A stretch of DNA of 15,574 nucleotides. Source: Tannerella sp. (lineage in GTDB: Bacteria; Bacteroidota; Bacteroidia; Bacteroidales; Tannerellaceae). Below are positions 15,454-15,574 of this stretch, piece after piece (within the stretch, counting starts at the first letter, position 1; every line of letters begins with the position of its first letter). The notes beneath the pieces are model-generated. The model was not told where the DNA came from and did not search any database. It was given only the letters and a program-made list of their open reading frames with translations. The position numbers and the translations under genes were made by a program. Where the stretch lies: assembly GCA_031277235.1 (NCBI GenBank), contig JAITMT010000472.1:1-15574 (forward strand), written 5' to 3'.

Positions 15454-15574
15454 TTAGTCCTCCCGTCCATGCAACCTCTTAACCTTCTTCATATCATGCG
15501 CCACCATGATTTTCACCAGTTCCTCGAACGACGTCTTATTGGGATTCCAGCCCAGCAGCGTTTTCGCCTTGGTC
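15454..15574 (-). CDS. gmd: GDP-mannose 4,6-dehydratase, C-terminal end only (partial)
   Basis: The visible 39 codons end in TAA at 15456-15454 and read TKAKTLLGWNPNKTSFEELVKIMVAHDMKKVKRLHGRED. The LGWNP-T-FEELV-MV-HD pattern is the usual end of GDP-mannose 4,6-dehydratase, which makes GDP-4-keto-6-deoxy-D-mannose, the substrate of the next enzyme. The start and most of the gene lie beyond the right edge. Position directly upstream of fcl supports the call. Confidence 0.9.
   Translation of the reverse strand, partial: TKAKTLLGWNPNKTSFEELVKIMVAHDMKKVKRLHGRED
15458..15464 (-). promoter_or_regulatory. Shine-Dalgarno site that sets the fcl TTG start
   Basis: On the minus strand this reads GGGAGGA, with 8 bases between GGAGG and the TTG at 15450. 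It lies within the last codons and stop of gmd. Strong Shine-Dalgarno sequences are uncommon in Bacteroidota, so its presence before a non-ATG start is informative. Confidence 0.65.

Overview
The window looks like a chromosome piece from a member of the Bacteroidota, most likely order Bacteroidales. It carries a SusC/SusD outer-membrane import pair, a type IX secretion (T9SS) sorting domain, Bacteroidota-style -7 promoter boxes (TAnnTTTG), lipoproteins with Bacteroidota-type signals and almost no Shine-Dalgarno sequences. Nothing in the window fixes the genus. I saw no rRNA, tRNA, CRISPR array, transposase or phage gene.

Layout. (1) 1-1239: 3' end of a large secreted repeat protein made of near-identical 73-residue InlB-like units and a C-terminal T9SS sorting domain, followed by a strong terminator. 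(2) About 1340-2755: 1.4 kb without a credible gene, packed with interspersed and palindromic repeats, many in two or three copies. (3) 2833-5193, plus strand: a tight unit of a DUF6599-like protein, a Tat-exported DUF362 protein and a Maf nucleotide pyrophosphatase. (4) 12502-5255, minus strand: a four-gene operon in the order SusC-like TonB-dependent receptor, SusD-like lipoprotein, HExxH zinc metallohydrolase lipoprotein, DUF4302 lipoprotein, closed by a terminator facing Maf. (5) 12503-12908: a divergent promoter region. (6) 12909-14381, plus strand: an M28 peptidase that appears to carry a C-terminal outer-membrane beta-barrel. (7) 15574-14383, minus strand: the 3' end of gmd and complete fcl, the two steps that make GDP-L-fucose.

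The genes form separate modules. The SusC operon should bind, possibly hydrolyse at the surface, and import an unknown ligand. gmd-fcl supplies GDP-fucose for surface glycans. The repeat protein and the M28 protein are exported. No dedicated regulator (ECF sigma/anti-sigma, hybrid two-component system) lies beside the SusC operon in this window.

The most unusual signal is non-coding. Three copies of a 27-nt element share exactly one geometry: a conserved CTATAAATAT box, a 2-nt spacer, and a hairpin with 6-bp arms and a TTY loop. Their arm sequences are unrelated, yet each arm is perfectly complementary to its partner. Two copies are in the repeat-rich region and one is 10.7 kb away in the SusC/M28 intergenic region. 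Other repeat families here also keep their flanks while the palindrome inside changes on both arms together.
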